64,000 nucleotides of DNA from Casuarius casuarius (lineage: Eukaryota > Chordata > Aves > Casuariiformes > Casuariidae), in contig PTFA01000042.1 of NCBI GenBank assembly GCA_003342895.1, forward strand, positions 4,764,640 through 4,828,639. Reading direction: 5' to 3'. Below the pieces are notes generated by a model. That model saw nothing but the letters and a program-made list of their open reading frames with translations, had not been told where the DNA came from and ran no database searches. Every line of letters begins with the position of its first letter. The stretch's first letter is position 1. This document shows, in pieces, positions 35,733-49,180 of this stretch. The translations under genes were made by a program, and so were the position numbers.

Positions 35733-36130
35733 TCGCGCCGGGAGCGGCGCCGCCGGCGCGGGGAGACACCTCCGGTTTTCCTCCAAAAAGTGACGCAGAG
35801 GGCTGGGGTGAATACCTAGGATCCGGTTTAGGAGTGAAAGCTGAGGACCACAGCTGCTGTTTATGACTGACTGAATTAACTCGAGGAGTTAATGGGAGCA
35901 GGTGGTTTTGAGTATGAGAAATACTTGGTGTTAAATATTACTTTTGTAAGTGCAGCTGCAAAGGTCCAGGCACATATTGCCTTTGTGGCTGCATTGAGAA
36001 CCTGATGAGACTGCTGCACTTTGTAGCTCAGCTTGTGGGTCTGTGATACAGCTGTTTGCTGGGCATGAAATCTGAAATACATACTTCCTATTAATGATTT
36101 TTTTTTTAATAAATGCATCTCTACAGGTGT

Positions 36131-36186
36131 GCATGTTCCTTCAAAGCATAAAATAAGGCAGTATTTTATGCTCCAAAGGAACATGC
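36131..36186 (+). repeat. Near-perfect inverted repeat, hairpin of 56 nt
   Basis: The left arm is GCATGTTCCTT, then caa, then AGCATAAAATA. The loop is aggcag. The right arm is TATTTTATGCT, then cca, then AAGGAACATGC. That gives 22 base pairs in two perfect 11-bp blocks separated by a 3x3 internal loop, with a six-base terminal loop. It is transcribed as part of PCP4 intron 1. It could fold as a small pre-miRNA-like hairpin, be the remnant of a palindromic element, or be a chance palindrome. Confidence 0.9.
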
Positions 36187-39100
36187 AATGTGTCTTGGTG
36201 GAAATGTATTTATTAAATAATTTTTAAATTATGGATTTTTTTTTAATGCTTTGCTATCCAGAAGAGAGGATTTGATAGTTCTCTAGTATAAAAGTTAAAC
36301 ACTGAAACTCACTTGAAAAAATGCTCTGTTTGTGGCTGGCTGTTGATACAAACTTTGGAAATACTATCCTGATTATAGCTACAGCCTCCTGTACCACCAG
36401 TATGGGAAAAATACAACTAGTACCAACCACAAAAGGCTCACCATGTACTTATGAATAAGCTGAAAACTTTCACTGCCTTGTTTGTGGGGCAGACTTTTTG
36501 GGGGGAAAAAAACAGTATTTCTGAGTGTAGTCAGGCAAGATGACTATTTGAAAATGTAGTCAGTCAAATGTCAGGCAGGTTCAGTTAGCAGAATCCCAAA
36601 TTCTACAGTGCAACTCTTTCATCCCAAATCAGTAAAGATGGTTGTAATTATCTTACCCAGTGCCTATTTCTGGAGGCGATTTCCTGTTATAAAAGACCTG
36701 CTGCCTCTGACAAATTGGTATTCCTTTCTCGGCAGCCAGGCTGAAATTAAGAGCTACAGTAAGTTATGGCTATAGCTGTCATGTGGGAGCTGTACTTGGC
36801 TGTATTTTAAGTGAGTGACTTGAGGTATAAACCGGAGGCAAAGAGCAGTTGTAGAATGGCCTCTGGTGAAGGGGTGTTTGAGGTGATGCTTAGATTTCAG
36901 TTTGCAGTGCAGCTAGATGGGGAAAGCAGAGGAGATCCTTATTCTGCTTTCCTGCTGCTTGCTGCGATCAGGCAGTGTAGGTGTATTGCACCAGAATCTC
37001 CAAAGCCTGTCTTTGGCTGTCTGGTGTCTACATTTGAATTGGATGGACAGAGTTAATGCAGTAGCTTTTCTATGGCAGCTGTCCCTCTGCCACCCACAGT
37101 AGCTGAAAGGTTCTGTGAGATGCAGCAACAGTATTCTACTTAAAGGCAGTATTTGCAAAAAATTCCAGTGAAGAGTAAGTGATATGCTCTTGTACCTGTT
37201 GAAACAGTGCTAGGCACTATTTTGTTATAGTCCTGTGCCAGGCTATGTTCACTTGGTAATTGCCCCTTCTTAGTTTGAATTTGTGGATCTTAAAAGTCCC
37301 AGTGAACGTCAAGAACATCACTAATATCAGCATTGGGATTCTCTATTCATAATTTCCTTGTGCCTCACAGTATTTCTAGCAAATCCTCAGAGCTGGGAAT
37401 GTCTTTCTCTGGTGCAGTACTCAACCCTTTGGGTATATGACACTTAACGCTACAATCAATGTTCTTAGTGCTACTGTCATTAACCAGATGATACTGGAGA
37501 GTTTGTATTACCCATGGCTCCAAAAAAAGAATAGCCAAGAGGCAAGTAATAGAAAGGAGACTATTATTCCACATATTTTTTTCTAAAGTTAGATAAAAGC
37601 AACTGGACCACTTCAGTGTGAAAGACACTGGTTAAACTGATGCAGAAGAGATTAGCAAAATGCAAGCTCCTTAGACATCTGTTTGCTGTATTTGGATGGG
37701 GGTCTTGGTAGATAGCACTTGTAATGCTGTAACTGAAAAACTTTTCATATTTTTTGTCCTAATCTGTCAGAAAATCTGCAAATAGGGTGATTGAAAAGAG
37801 GATCATGTAAAGCTGTGGAAAGATTATTCCAAATGAATGGTGTTGGGAGGGTGAAAGGGGGTTGCAATTTTGTTTTATGTTAATAATTGTCAGGATTTGC
37901 ATGGAGCTTAAAATTTGCTTGTAGAAACCTCTGAAGAGAACTTTGACATTCCTCAAGATACTTGCTTGAAACTGCATGGGTTCTTATTTTACTGTGTCAA
38001 GCAAAACTTATTTAGTTTCTCTTCATGGCAATGGTTACCAATAACCTGATGGAGAAAGTTGAATAATAGAAAGTAGCCATCAGTTTGACTGTAATACTCT
38101 TCATCCTCCTTGCAAAATAAGTTAGCCACTGGAAAAAGAGAAGTTTTCCAAAGAAACTACACTTCCTCCTTTATGCCTGCAAGTGTTTAAGAAGCTGTCT
38201 GCTTGGGGAAAAATCTGGTTTATACCTCAAATTCCTTGTAACTAGTTAGTTTACCTCATAGTATTTCTAGTGTCCAAACCTGTTTAGTGCTTGATGTTCC
38301 TTGGTTTTAGGAGGAGATGGCTTACTTCAGCTCTGCAGGAACTCTCAAGCCTCACTGATGTACATTTTTTACATGTTGAAATAGCTTTGAAAATCTGTCC
38401 TCAAATAACTGTTTAAGAGCTCTTTCTCTGCGTCAGTAGGTGTTTTCCCCCTCTTGCTCCAGTGATCCTAGAGAGATGGGCCAAGATTTCCAGACCTTCC
38501 TGCATTAGTGATCTCTGGTCACCTAATGTGAGTTTGGGGAAGTAATCCTGGATAATGGCTTCCTAGAAAAATACCAAAATTAGAACTGTCTCGGTTGTTA
38601 ATATCAGTGAACCTCTAGTCTCAAAACTGGCATGAACTTGACCCACCTCAGGGAATTCTGTCATCAGTCATTTAACTATGTGACACTTTGGCTGATGTCT
38701 GGTCATGGTGACATTATTCCTCTGGCATGAAGGTTCAATAGAAACATTTCATTACACAATCTTTTTTTTACAGCAGTCATGACCACACTTGTTTACAGTA
38801 TTAAATATAATTCTGCTGTCATTAAGAATCAGATCTGGGTTTGGGCAGGAGTACATGTAAGCAGTGTGCTGTTACAGACCCAGAAACAGCAGCTCTGGTG
38901 CTGTTCCACAGATGCAGGGATGAAGCATTTAGCCCAAGCACATACATAAGAAGCAGTGCAGAATGGCATTAGCTTGTTGGATGTATTTATTTCACTTTAT
39001 AATAAGGGTCAGAGTAGCATTGCTAGGGTGGCAGAGGAGTTCACCTTCAATATCTAAAGTGTAATTTAGGTGCTTAATTTCAGGAGGGCCATCCAGGAAA

Positions 39101-42100
39101 ACTACCTAATTTAACCCACATGTCTCAGGCACCTGTGACTTAAAGGGAGAACTTCTTTAATGCCTTGTACAACCATGCCAAGTGCTCTACTGTTTGAGGG
39201 CACTGATGCCTCACCTAAGGCAGTTAGATGCAGCAAATGCTTTACCCAGGCCTGATTTGCATAAGATGTCAGAGCAGGGTTTGAGCCAGCAGCTTTTATG
39301 TACCTGGGGAGCCTAGCTGCTGGACAGTAGCAAGAGAACATTCTGGCTTTCCTTTTGAAACAAGCATCAAGTGATCAGGAATATGTAACTTGAGGATAGG
39401 AGAAGAGGGCAGTTAGGTGCTTGACTCTGTAGAGTATTTCAGAGTATTAAGTAGAAAATATTAAGTACTAAGGAGTATTTCTTAGAGCTCCTTAATTGGG
39501 GAGGATGAGATGGGAGCTTGATTTCTGCATAAATGTCTTTTGTGTCAGGCTTTGAATCCAAAGAACCCTAGGTCTTGCTTCTCCCTTGAGCTACAGCAAG
39601 CTCTTTCACTTATATTCCCTCTGGGCTCTTGAATCCTGTAGCAGTGGCTATGTTGTGCCTACCTTAAACCATCCTGAAGGGTGCTCTTGACCTGTAATGG
39701 GGGTGTGCAGAGCATTACTGGGGGAATGAACTGTTGCCTCAAACCCTATGGGGTATACCTAACACTCCCATCTGCAGCCTGAAGTACTGAGTTTTTGTCC
39801 TGGAGCTCAGTCACTTTCAGGGGGAGGTTGGTATCCAGGCAGCCAGCTCATCAAAGATGGGGGCTACACTGGGAATGTGACATAGCCTAACATAGGGGCC
39901 AAAGATTTTTTTCTTGACATCTGAGCTTCACCAGTTCCTGGGTGGAAGAAAGTGTGGGAGGGCAGTGGTGGCAGAACTAATCACTAAGGCATTCTCTACT
40001 GTGGCCCTTTCCAGCACTATTAATACCACATGGCCTAGTGGTTTGGTGATGCCCCCAGGCTGGCAGAGTAGCAGAGGGAATCTGCTTCATTCTGGGCAAG
40101 TCCTCTCACCAGGGTGCTATTACAGGAGAGAGATGTGATGTAAGGCATAGCTGCTGTTCTGACTTGGATCATGGCACACACTTGCTTAGCAAATGGATTG
40201 GCAGGGGTGGCTGGACCTTAAATGGTCTTCGGGAGATAGCTGGTTATCCGGTCTTCTGAAAGATGGCGGTCTTAACGTGGCCAAGAGTAGAACATGCATA
40301 CAGTAAAGTTTGGCTGAAAAATAGCTGCCTCCCCTATTTCAGGTATATAAATAGGAAAAGTGGGATTTTTTCTGGATTGTTCTCTTGAATTCAGATGAGT
40401 ATATTCCACTGAACTGATGCTTAGGACTAGGTGCATCAAAACACTTAAGTGGAGACTACACAAATAGTGGTTTGAGACCACTAAATGAAAGAGTAGGTGT
40501 TTGTGGGGGAAATGCACCAAATTTGTTGAAAGGAGCTAGTGTTCTCCTGTGTGGTGCTTACTGTTCAGGGGATTCTTGAGCCAGCTAGATTTCTCAGGGG
40601 ACTCAGTTTTGTATGCATCTTTCAGCTGCTGTTGTGACAGACCCCCAAATGTCAACCTCTGTGAAGCCAATAGTTCATACCCACAATAAATACAAAATAT
40701 ATATATCTGAAGAGTGTAGCAAGAAGATGGCCGGTTGGAGGAGGAAATTCTGCATCTGTTGTAGGATGGGGGTAGGACAGAGAAGGCACATGAACATTGG
40801 TTTTTAATTTTATCTCACATTTATTAGCTGGGTGGTAAATTGCAGCTCAGAAGGGGAGGAAGAAGGGAGAACAATAAGTTTTAGATCCGTCACTTTGCCT
40901 ACTCCTTTCCTCAGTGTGGTTTCAGTGGGATCAAGCATCTTACAAAATATCACTTAAGTTAGGTTGGAATTGAATTGCTTCTTAATTTTGGAGCTGGCAG
41001 GTCTACGATTTAGAAGTACACTATTTTTCTTGGCATGTGTATAATGCCAAAAATTCAAACAACACTTAATGCTTCATTAAAGGACAGTTAGACTTATGAA
41101 AGCTGAAGGCCCAGCATGCTAATATTTCCCTATAAAAGAAAAACTTATAAAGTAAGAACTGATGCATCTATAAAACAGGAAAACTCCATCTTGCACTGCA
41201 GTAAGTATGAGGGTTAATGGAGTATCATACCTGGTTAAAAAAGCATTAATTTCTACTTAAATGTCCTTAAACTTGTAGTGTATTGGCAAGTTTGCAGGGG
41301 TCATCTTCCAGCAGTTTCAACACTGACTAGATCCTTCATATGCTGAAATGTGTTGTACAGTTGCAGTTAACTTCAGTGGGAACAGTGATGGCACTTTGGT
41401 AAAAGGTTGCTGGGTGTTTGATTTGAATAAAATATTTTTTCTAGGCCAGCACTTGCTATTGTCAGTCTTCCCTGTCTTTAGGGATGGCCAGGAAAACCTG
41501 TCTCAGTGTTTACATGTTTTACCTCTCTTGTAACTGCATGCTATGAAAGAACTTGTGCTAGTGTTTCTCAGCTTTGAGGCTGGATATGGAAATCATGAGA
41601 CCCACTTTTTGGCTGAAAAGGACTGGGAGAAGGCTGTGTGCATGAGAAGATGCCTTTCTTCTTCCTGTCAGCTGCAAAAGAGGCTTAAAATCAGTCTGAG
41701 CCATGTAAAGCTTTCTCTGCAAGAGCTAGGCTCTTTTAAGGAAGATGAATAACCTAAGGTCTCCCTTTTCTAAGAAATAGAGCTGTGTTTATCTTTCCTT
41801 AGTTCTTTGGACACTGGGTTGCCAAACAGGCATGCCAGATGAGCAGAAGCTAAAGCAAACCATAACAAACAATCCTCTTTGCTTTCCCCTGACTCCTCCT
41901 CCTCCATTCCTAAAGCAGCATGACTTTTTGTTTTTTCTTTTCTCATGGAAATAGAGATGGAAAAGACAGATCATATAGGCCAATTCTCTTGGTAGGAAAA
42001 TGAATGGCAGTCTTCATGGGCTATGCTCAGCTAAGTGGCTGCAGAAAAGATTAAAAATAGGTTTTAAATTTTTAAGACAGCATTTGGGTTTACTATTTAT

Positions 42101-44241
42101 CCCCACCTTCCATGTCTGCCCCCTCTGAGACCAGACTAGACTCTTCTTGGGTCTGTTTATAAAGCTGGACAACTGTTCTGAAGGCCAGGTCTTCAGCTGG
42201 TGCTAGCTCATGATCTATGAATTTATATCAAGTGGGATCTAGCCCTATTTGTGCAGTAGCTGCATGGAACTTGGAGGAAGAAGCACAAACTTCAGAAGAG
42301 AAGAAATGAGAATTGTCTGCCTATGTCCTGAATGTTAGTTACAGCTGAACTAGTGTTCAAAGACAAGCATTATTTTAGACAATGAATGTTCTTATGTTAT
42401 CACCTTTAGCATGTAGTGCATGAAACGTGATCCTAAGCATGGTCCTGCTGATACTGATCACAGAATGATGTTTTTTTCTTGAATCAAAGAGTAAGAAATG
42501 GGAGAAAATATAAAGTTGAAGATGGTATCCTTCTGTCTGACTCTGGAGACTTTAAAGATTCCCTGATCAGAGACAGCAAGCGAGTGAGAAGGGTTACCCC
42601 AGGTCATCAGGTGGGAGAGCTGTAGATTAACTAATGGGCAGAGAGAAAGCTCTATGGCAAAGTGTCTGCAAGTAAGTGTATTTTAGGGGGGCTTTAACAA
42701 AATGAGGGTCTTAGTGCTTGAAAGAAAGCAGGCCTGAGCTGGTCTGTCACCAGCTTTGTTATGTGCTTTGGATGGCTGGTTTGATTCTAGCTGTTCTGTG
42801 GAGCCAGTGGCAAGGCAGTGCCAGCAAGACTACAAAGCAGAAATAGTGGAACTGGAGAAATGAGACCCAAATGCTCAGTTTATAATAGGTAAAACTTGGA
42901 AAAACTGTGCCCTGCTGGGTACCTGATCAGGGGAAGGTTGGTTTGGATCACAGCACAACATCAGAGTATTGAGTGAAGGAGAAGGAAGACGTGTAGGGAT
43001 CCTAGCTAGGTATGCACATGTTTTTGGATGTATTCGAGTTTCTAGGTGCATCTTTTCTGGGGATGATGGAACATAGTTCAGAGATAGTTAAGCTAATGTT
43101 GGCTGAGCCTGTCAACAGAAACAGACCTCTCAATGCACTGCTTTGTTAAAGCTAGTTAATCTTGGCAAGAGTTGAAGTAGGCCCTTTCTGAGTAAATCAA
43201 TGAGACAGCTGGAACAGTCCTGTTAAACTGGCATCTTTCGTAGGAACCAGTAGACCTAGATGAGAGGCATCATTATAGCCACAAACTGCCTCATTTTTGT
43301 AAGTGGTAGAAGAATTTTCATGGAAACAAGGGGTCTGCCCAGTTTCAAAATCACCAAGCAGAGCACTAGAAAGCAGGCTACCCACTGCTAATGCCTGAGG
43401 GTGCACTGCTCTGCATCTCCATGTGTTCTGTGATGTCCAAAATAAGCCTTGCTACCCAGCTGATACTACTGGTCTGAGTACCTTGGCATCATCTTGCCCT
43501 GGAGATGCTAAATGAACCTGACAGTAGAGGGACTCCCAGGCATTGAAGTGGTAGCTGGTGACATACTGACTGTAAGAGGAGATAACTTTCAAGGAAAAGT
43601 CTGTCAAAACCATGATAACTAATTCCTAAATTTGTGCCAAGTGGATAACTAGATCAATGAGGCAAAACTGGATAGACTTGAGGACATCTTGATTTCTTAA
43701 GGATTTTAGTGAGATTAGGCCTAATAACACTCAGGACCGTGTGAAGGAAGACCAGTAACTTGTGAGGATACTTTTACAGGTTTCATAGCTTTTTCCCACA
43801 AAAAGTTTGGCTTCGGTGAATTGGTGTTTCTGAGCAAGATGTGTTCAGCTGAGTCATGCCTGACTGGTCCCACTACCCACGTACTGCAGTATCTTTGCAT
43901 CTCTGATAAGAAGCTGTATGTATTTCAGCAAAGCCATTAACAAACAGGGCAAAGTTGGGTTGATCGGCAGAAAGTGCCCCTTTTCTACTAGGGGATGGGG
44001 GAGTTGGGCTTTGGATGTGCAAAGTGTTTTTTTCTTTAAAAGGGACCAAACAATTTCAAGCAAGGTAAGTGGAGACATCACAAGACAGATGCAACATAAT
44101 CCATCTGGTGAGGGAGAGAGGCCTGCCTGAGTTGAACCAGAGTGCAGTGACTAGCTAAACATGCAAACACATCTGAGTGTTCAAGCCCAAGTGGGGTGGG
44201 GGTACAGAGGCTGTTCAGTCTCATTTAAAAAAGTGTGTGTT

Positions 44242-44262
44242 GGGGTGGGGGGGAGAGGGGGG
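44242..44262 (+). other. G-quadruplex-type motif
   Basis: The run ggggtgggggggagaggggg plus one G offers four or more runs of at least three G with loops of one to three bases. A second G-rich stretch lies just upstream (near 44191-44205). It is in the sense strand of PCP4 intron 1. Folding is predicted from the pattern only. Confidence 0.6.
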
Positions 44263-47200
44263 ACACCCAGATCTTAAATTTGAGTTTTAGTGCTTTCCAT
44301 GCTCATTTTAATGCTTCAAATAATGGGACTCTTGCTGTCCTTTTTCCCTTGTAGAAAATGTACTTTCCTTTAGAAACCTCCTGAGTAAGTTGTTTTCAGT
44401 TTAACATACTGAATATTCAGGATGCTAGTTTTTTAGTACAATTTCAACATTAGTAGAAATTCTTCCAGCAACTCCTTTTATCTGTGTGTAAGACATACTC
44501 TGTAGTGTTCAGGGAGGAAACCTGAATAACAGTGAAAGCTAGCTCCTTGAATTCCAAACATGTATTAGTAAAATGTGAGGTGAAGGGAGACAGATAATGG
44601 AAAGGACTGCAAATTAGAAGTATTAACTTGACAGGAGGAGGAAGAATGCACTAGGCAAGTGGAGATGGCTGAGCAGAGAGCTTCCTGCAGGCCACATGAT
44701 GGGAATGGGTGGGGGTACCAAGCCATGAGGCTTCATAGCTGTTTCATGCACATTGCGACTACACTTAGATCTGACTGAGATAGACACTCACCACTGGAAA
44801 AGAGAGCAAACACATTGTGTAGCTGGCACACTTTAAAATACATGTGCCAGTGCATGTGTGCAGTTCACACAGGGCAGCCAAATGCCTAAGGCTGGCCGAC
44901 TTCATGCCAGTTAAAGACCTCGCTGGTTATCACGCTCTTCCTTCAGTTCATCCGGCTCATTTTACAAGCCATGGGACAGCACTAATATCCAAGCCAAGCT
45001 GAATGAGCCTCTCAGGTAAGATTATAGGAGAACCTCTGTTTCACAGGGCTTTGTTGCGAGTGCTGCCTTGTATTCCTTGCTTTGTCTAAAAACTTGGTGC
45101 ACTTGTATCTTGAAATTGGACTTACAGGATGGATCTGTAGATGCAGGAGAGCTGGTAGCTGAGGATCAAGCATTAATATTGCAAATGGTAAAAATACTGA
45201 AAGTTGCAAATCTGAATTCTAGCAACAACTTTTGCGGTCATGTAAGCCTTTTAAATTTATAGATGTTATTGTCTGTCTGCAGTGTGTCAGACAGCACAGA
45301 GCTGGATATAAGAAGGAAGAAGTAATGAGTGTTAATCTGCATATGCAAGGTACAAAGTGCAGAACAGAGCCCAATACATAATGGGATAGTGAAGGCAGAA
45401 GGAGTGAAGCATGACTGTTTAGAGTAGAGAAACTTTCAAGTTTTCACCAAACTTGCATTAGAATACAGTTTGGAGGGAGACGCATTGTTTGAAAAACAGT
45501 GTGGTAGAGGAACTCGTGCTGAATCTTTCTGACCAAGTTCCTCTGGGCTCATTCCAAGGCTTAGGCACTACAGGCACTGTAGAATATTTACTTGTAGGGC
45601 AGATGAACTTGGTGGGTTTGTCCTGGGGCCAGTGACCACAGGAACAGCTCAGTGAAAATCGCATTCTTGTTTCCTCTGCTGCTATTAACAAAGCTGACAG
45701 GAGCATCAGTTTCACTGAGCAGCTGCAGGGTCTGGGGAGCTTCTGATTTGTGGGAAATCCCTATTTTTGGACAGCTCTCAGAGCTGGTGAGCTGGCTTTT
45801 CTTTTGCTTTCTGTATGTGAGCATATAAGAATGCTGTCCCTGATGCTTGGCAATCGAAGTGGCCTTTTGCATCACCCTGTCCATTTTCTTTTTTAACGTG
45901 GTATTTCTAATAGCTTGGCTGCTGTTTGGGCTTCAAGTGCCAAGACAGCTTTGTTATCAGCTGCATAGGACTTCAAACATATCAGCTCCCCAAGTCTCAG
46001 CAGGTCCGTTTCAATACAGATTTGAACAATGAGACAAATCCTCTGTCACGTGAGGCCTAGTATAAAGGCAGCTTCAGCAGCTGGTTCAGGATTCCCCTTG
46101 CATGAATCTCCTCGTGGCACAGAGCCAAAGATAGCAGCTTTGCGTCATCTCTCTGTGCAGCCCCTGGGCACAGTGTGTTGCCAAGGCTGCAGTATGCTCT
46201 CAGTCCAGTGATCCCCTGCTACTGGAATAGCCCTAAAGATGTTACTGTCATAGCTGCAAATGGCTCTGAGGCTGCTCAGAATTGCTCTCTGTGCAGACTG
46301 GCTGCCTGGGGTCCAAGGAGTAGTGAGTGATACATGAGCAGCCTTGCAGCTTTGTCTTGCCATTGTGCTGAGATTCAGAAGCCTTCGCCCCAGGGTGAAG
46401 GCAGAAAGTTACCTTGTATGGTAACTCGAAATTGCCATAATAAATACCCTTTTCAAAACCTCACTGGTCACTTGCTAGTAGAGTCTAACATAAGTAACTG
46501 AGACTATGATGTCTTCTGTTTGTCTGAAATACGTATGGAAAATAAGAAAGTGAAAACATTTAAATTGTACAACTAGAAATAACAAAAACCCCAACAGCAA
46601 AAGCACCGGAACTACTTTTGCTCTTCAGTCTGGGAAAATCAGTCTGTCTTAATAATGATAGTCAATATGATCAGATATGAAGCAATTTGTCAGTGCAGAC
46701 TTCTACCATTAATAACCAAGCTGTTCCTTGAAGACAGCCTCTAATGCAATTACAGCTGGGTTTGTATCTCAGCAAATTAAATTACCCTGGCTTTCAGAAG
46801 GGTTTGGAAGAATGAAATAAAGTAAATATTTGTTATGAAAACACTATCATAATCAGTTATACTATGCCTGGGCAAGGAGCCTGACCCCTTAATTGGTTTA
46901 GGGCGTTCTTCCTACCTGGGGATCCTAATATTAGGACCCAGAATACCATCTGTATCCAAACATTTTTCCTAATCCCCAAGGCTCTGTTCTGCTCCTGATC
47001 AGATGCTGCAGTCAGTTGCCATTATTTGTCCATATTGTTTGCCCTGGTGGTCAAGGCTTGTAACTTAGGCATGCTGTTTGAACATTACTAGACTGCTTCT
47101 CTCCAAGAACTGTTTAGGTAGTCCTTGGCTGTGTGGGTGTACCCCTTTGGATACTCATTCAGCTTTACATTTTGCTACACTGAAGAGTAAAGACTGCTAG

Positions 47201-47460
47201 TAGGTAATGCAACATCATAAGGAGATGCAGATCCATGTTGAACTGACTTGAAAAAATGTTTTGGGCCTGTTCAAACAAAATATTTCAAATCAGATGCATC
47301 AGATTTAGTTTAAAATTGTCATTACAATTCCTTAGGTTCCAGATCATTTTTGTCCAGAACTTCTAATCTACAATTTCAGCTCTTCGGGAGAGTCCTAGTT
47401 AGTATAAAATCAACTGCTGAAATTGTTTCCTTATGCCCTAATGGGACATAAGGAAATACT

Positions 47461-47661
47461 TTCCTACCAGGATGATGGTGCAACACTGGAAGAGGTCACC
47501 CAGAGGGAATGTGGATTCTCTGCTCTTAGAGTTTTGCAAGACTTTGAGCAAAGCCAGAGCTGACCAGACCTAGAACTGATGATAGTCCTCCTCCAAGGAG
47601 GAGGTTGGACTAGAGACTTTGAGGTCCCTTCCAACCAACTCTTCCATGGTTCTATGACTGA
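47461..47661 (+). mobile_element. CR1 LINE 3'-end fragment, about 200 bp
   Basis: This is the longest CR1 copy in the window. The order of phrases is that of the CR1 3' end: gatgatggtgcaacactgga, gaggtcacccagagggaatg, tggattctctgctcttagag, then ggaggttggactagagactt, gaggtcccttccaaccaact and a final 'ttctatga'. It is a 5'-truncated, diverged copy in the same orientation as PCP4. Confidence 0.85.
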
Positions 47662-49159
47662 AACTTTGAATTTCTTCTGAATTTACTTTCTCATTTTTGA
47701 GTTGGACACTATTTTTTTTTTGCACTCCCTGTGGAATGGCAAACTTAAGTGTATGATGGTTCTCACTCTGCTTTTAAGAAAAAAGGAAAACTAGAATGTT
47801 TCAAGGCATGATATGTCTTGGTATTCAGAAGGAGAGTGAGCATTCATTTGGCTTTTCAGTTCCCACAAGAAAACTACATTGTGCCTCCTCCCCATGTTGC
47901 AGTGTTGCCTGTTCCATTGGACCTGTGCAACTGTTTGTGGATCAGATGTCAACTATATTACTGAAATAATCCAAAGAAACAAATTTTGTAGTTCTTACCT
48001 GGATTATTTCAATGATTCTGTTTTCAGCACAGGTCTGCTGAAGAGCTATTTTTAACTTTAATTTTAGTGCTTCTGTTTTCTGTATGGCCTTGCAAACAGT
48101 TGTATCCAAACAGCTGAGACCTTGGGGATGGGAAAGTGTGGCTAGGTTAGGCTAGACTGGGAAGTGGGAGTTCTTAAGGTAGGTTTCCTGCCTAAAACAG
48201 CCCTTTCTGGAACTGTACTGTAAAGTCTGATGCTACAAATAGATAAGAATTAATAGAGAGGAGAGGAAAAAGACTATCTTAACCTCAGTCAGTCTTTCAT
48301 TTATGCCACCTAGTTTAATCAATTTTTATATAATTGAAATATTCCTCTTTTCACCTTGATGTTTCTTCTTTATCAGTTTCCAGTGTAATTAAGATAGGGC
48401 TGTGTCATCCATGTCCAAACAAAAGCTGAGGTAACTTTTGGCAAGTGGTGTAAGAAGGCATATTCTGTGGTTGATTTTTACTTTGCTTGCCCTTTGCTAA
48501 CAGAAACCTAACATGCAGCTTAAATTTCACAGTACCATGCTGTGGTTCCAACTTTTGCTTGTGCAGCTAACTGCTGAACTAAAGACAACTAATTGTCCAC
48601 AGATGAGTTACCTCTGTAAATAAGTCTTGCAGGATTGAGTCCCGTTTCTTGCAGAATAATAAAGGATTACTTCTCATGCTTGGCACAGTCATTAACAGGA
48701 TTTGGGAAATACATCCTTACTGTTGCTTTCAAAATTAACTTCAAAGATTCCATTAATTCCTCCCTCAGAAAAAAAACTCCGATTAATGTCTTTGGAGAAA
48801 TATCTGCTTAATAATGCTTAAATTCAAAATATGCTAATAACCTAAGCATTAAAGAAGCTACTGTTTTTGCTAATTACATCAATTATGTTTGGTGTTGGTG
48901 TAAATACTCTGTTTAGAACATTATGTTGAATTTGAATACAAGATCAGCAGGTTCTCTCTGTGCTGACTTCTAAATTGCAGCACAGCATTGGCAGAAGTGG
49001 GAGACAATGAAAATTTATCCTCCACACTATTAAATATTTAAAAACAACACTATATGAGGAACCATTCTTGCATCCCAGACAGTGATTTTTCTCTGCCCAT
49101 TTTCCAACATTCAGTAGACACCTTTCATTAGGTGCCTCCCTATTTAACCTGAAATGCTG

Positions 49160-49180
49160 AGGGCCAGATTCTGCCCTTTA
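49160..49180. repeat. Border of an old dispersed sauropsid repeat
   Basis: Only the segment gagggccagattctgccctt was recognised. It matches the border motif also seen at 9788. The neighbouring sequence does not extend the match clearly. Confidence 0.2.

Larger units (their letters stand above)
35300..35780 (+). promoter_or_regulatory. PCP4: PCP4 CpG-island promoter
   Basis: This is a dense CpG island in otherwise AT-rich DNA, ending at the first coding exon. It contains several GC boxes (gggcgg, ggggcgg) that fit Sp/KLF factors. An inverted CCAAT box, ATTGG, lies at 35523-35527, about 150 bases before the ATG. A weak TATA-like ttaaa lies near 35564-35568, followed by GC boxes. An alternating GCGCGC tract at 35622-35634 lies in the presumed 5' UTR. 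Transcription probably starts around 35,590-35,640 with dispersed sites, as is usual for CpG islands. The N gap at 35475-35514 hides part of the proximal promoter. Confidence 0.75.

Noticed and set aside
34842..35786. Long minus-strand open frame (314 codons) across the PCP4 CpG island
   Set aside because: It runs through the 40-N gap, is dominated by Pro, Ala, Arg and Gly as expected for GC-rich DNA, and has no recognisable domain. The overlapping plus-strand frames are equally open.
39111..39341. Possible old SINE (MIR-like 'gtcagagcagggtttgagcc')
   Set aside because: Only a short phrase resembles a MIR core and no second conserved segment was seen. The evidence is insufficient.
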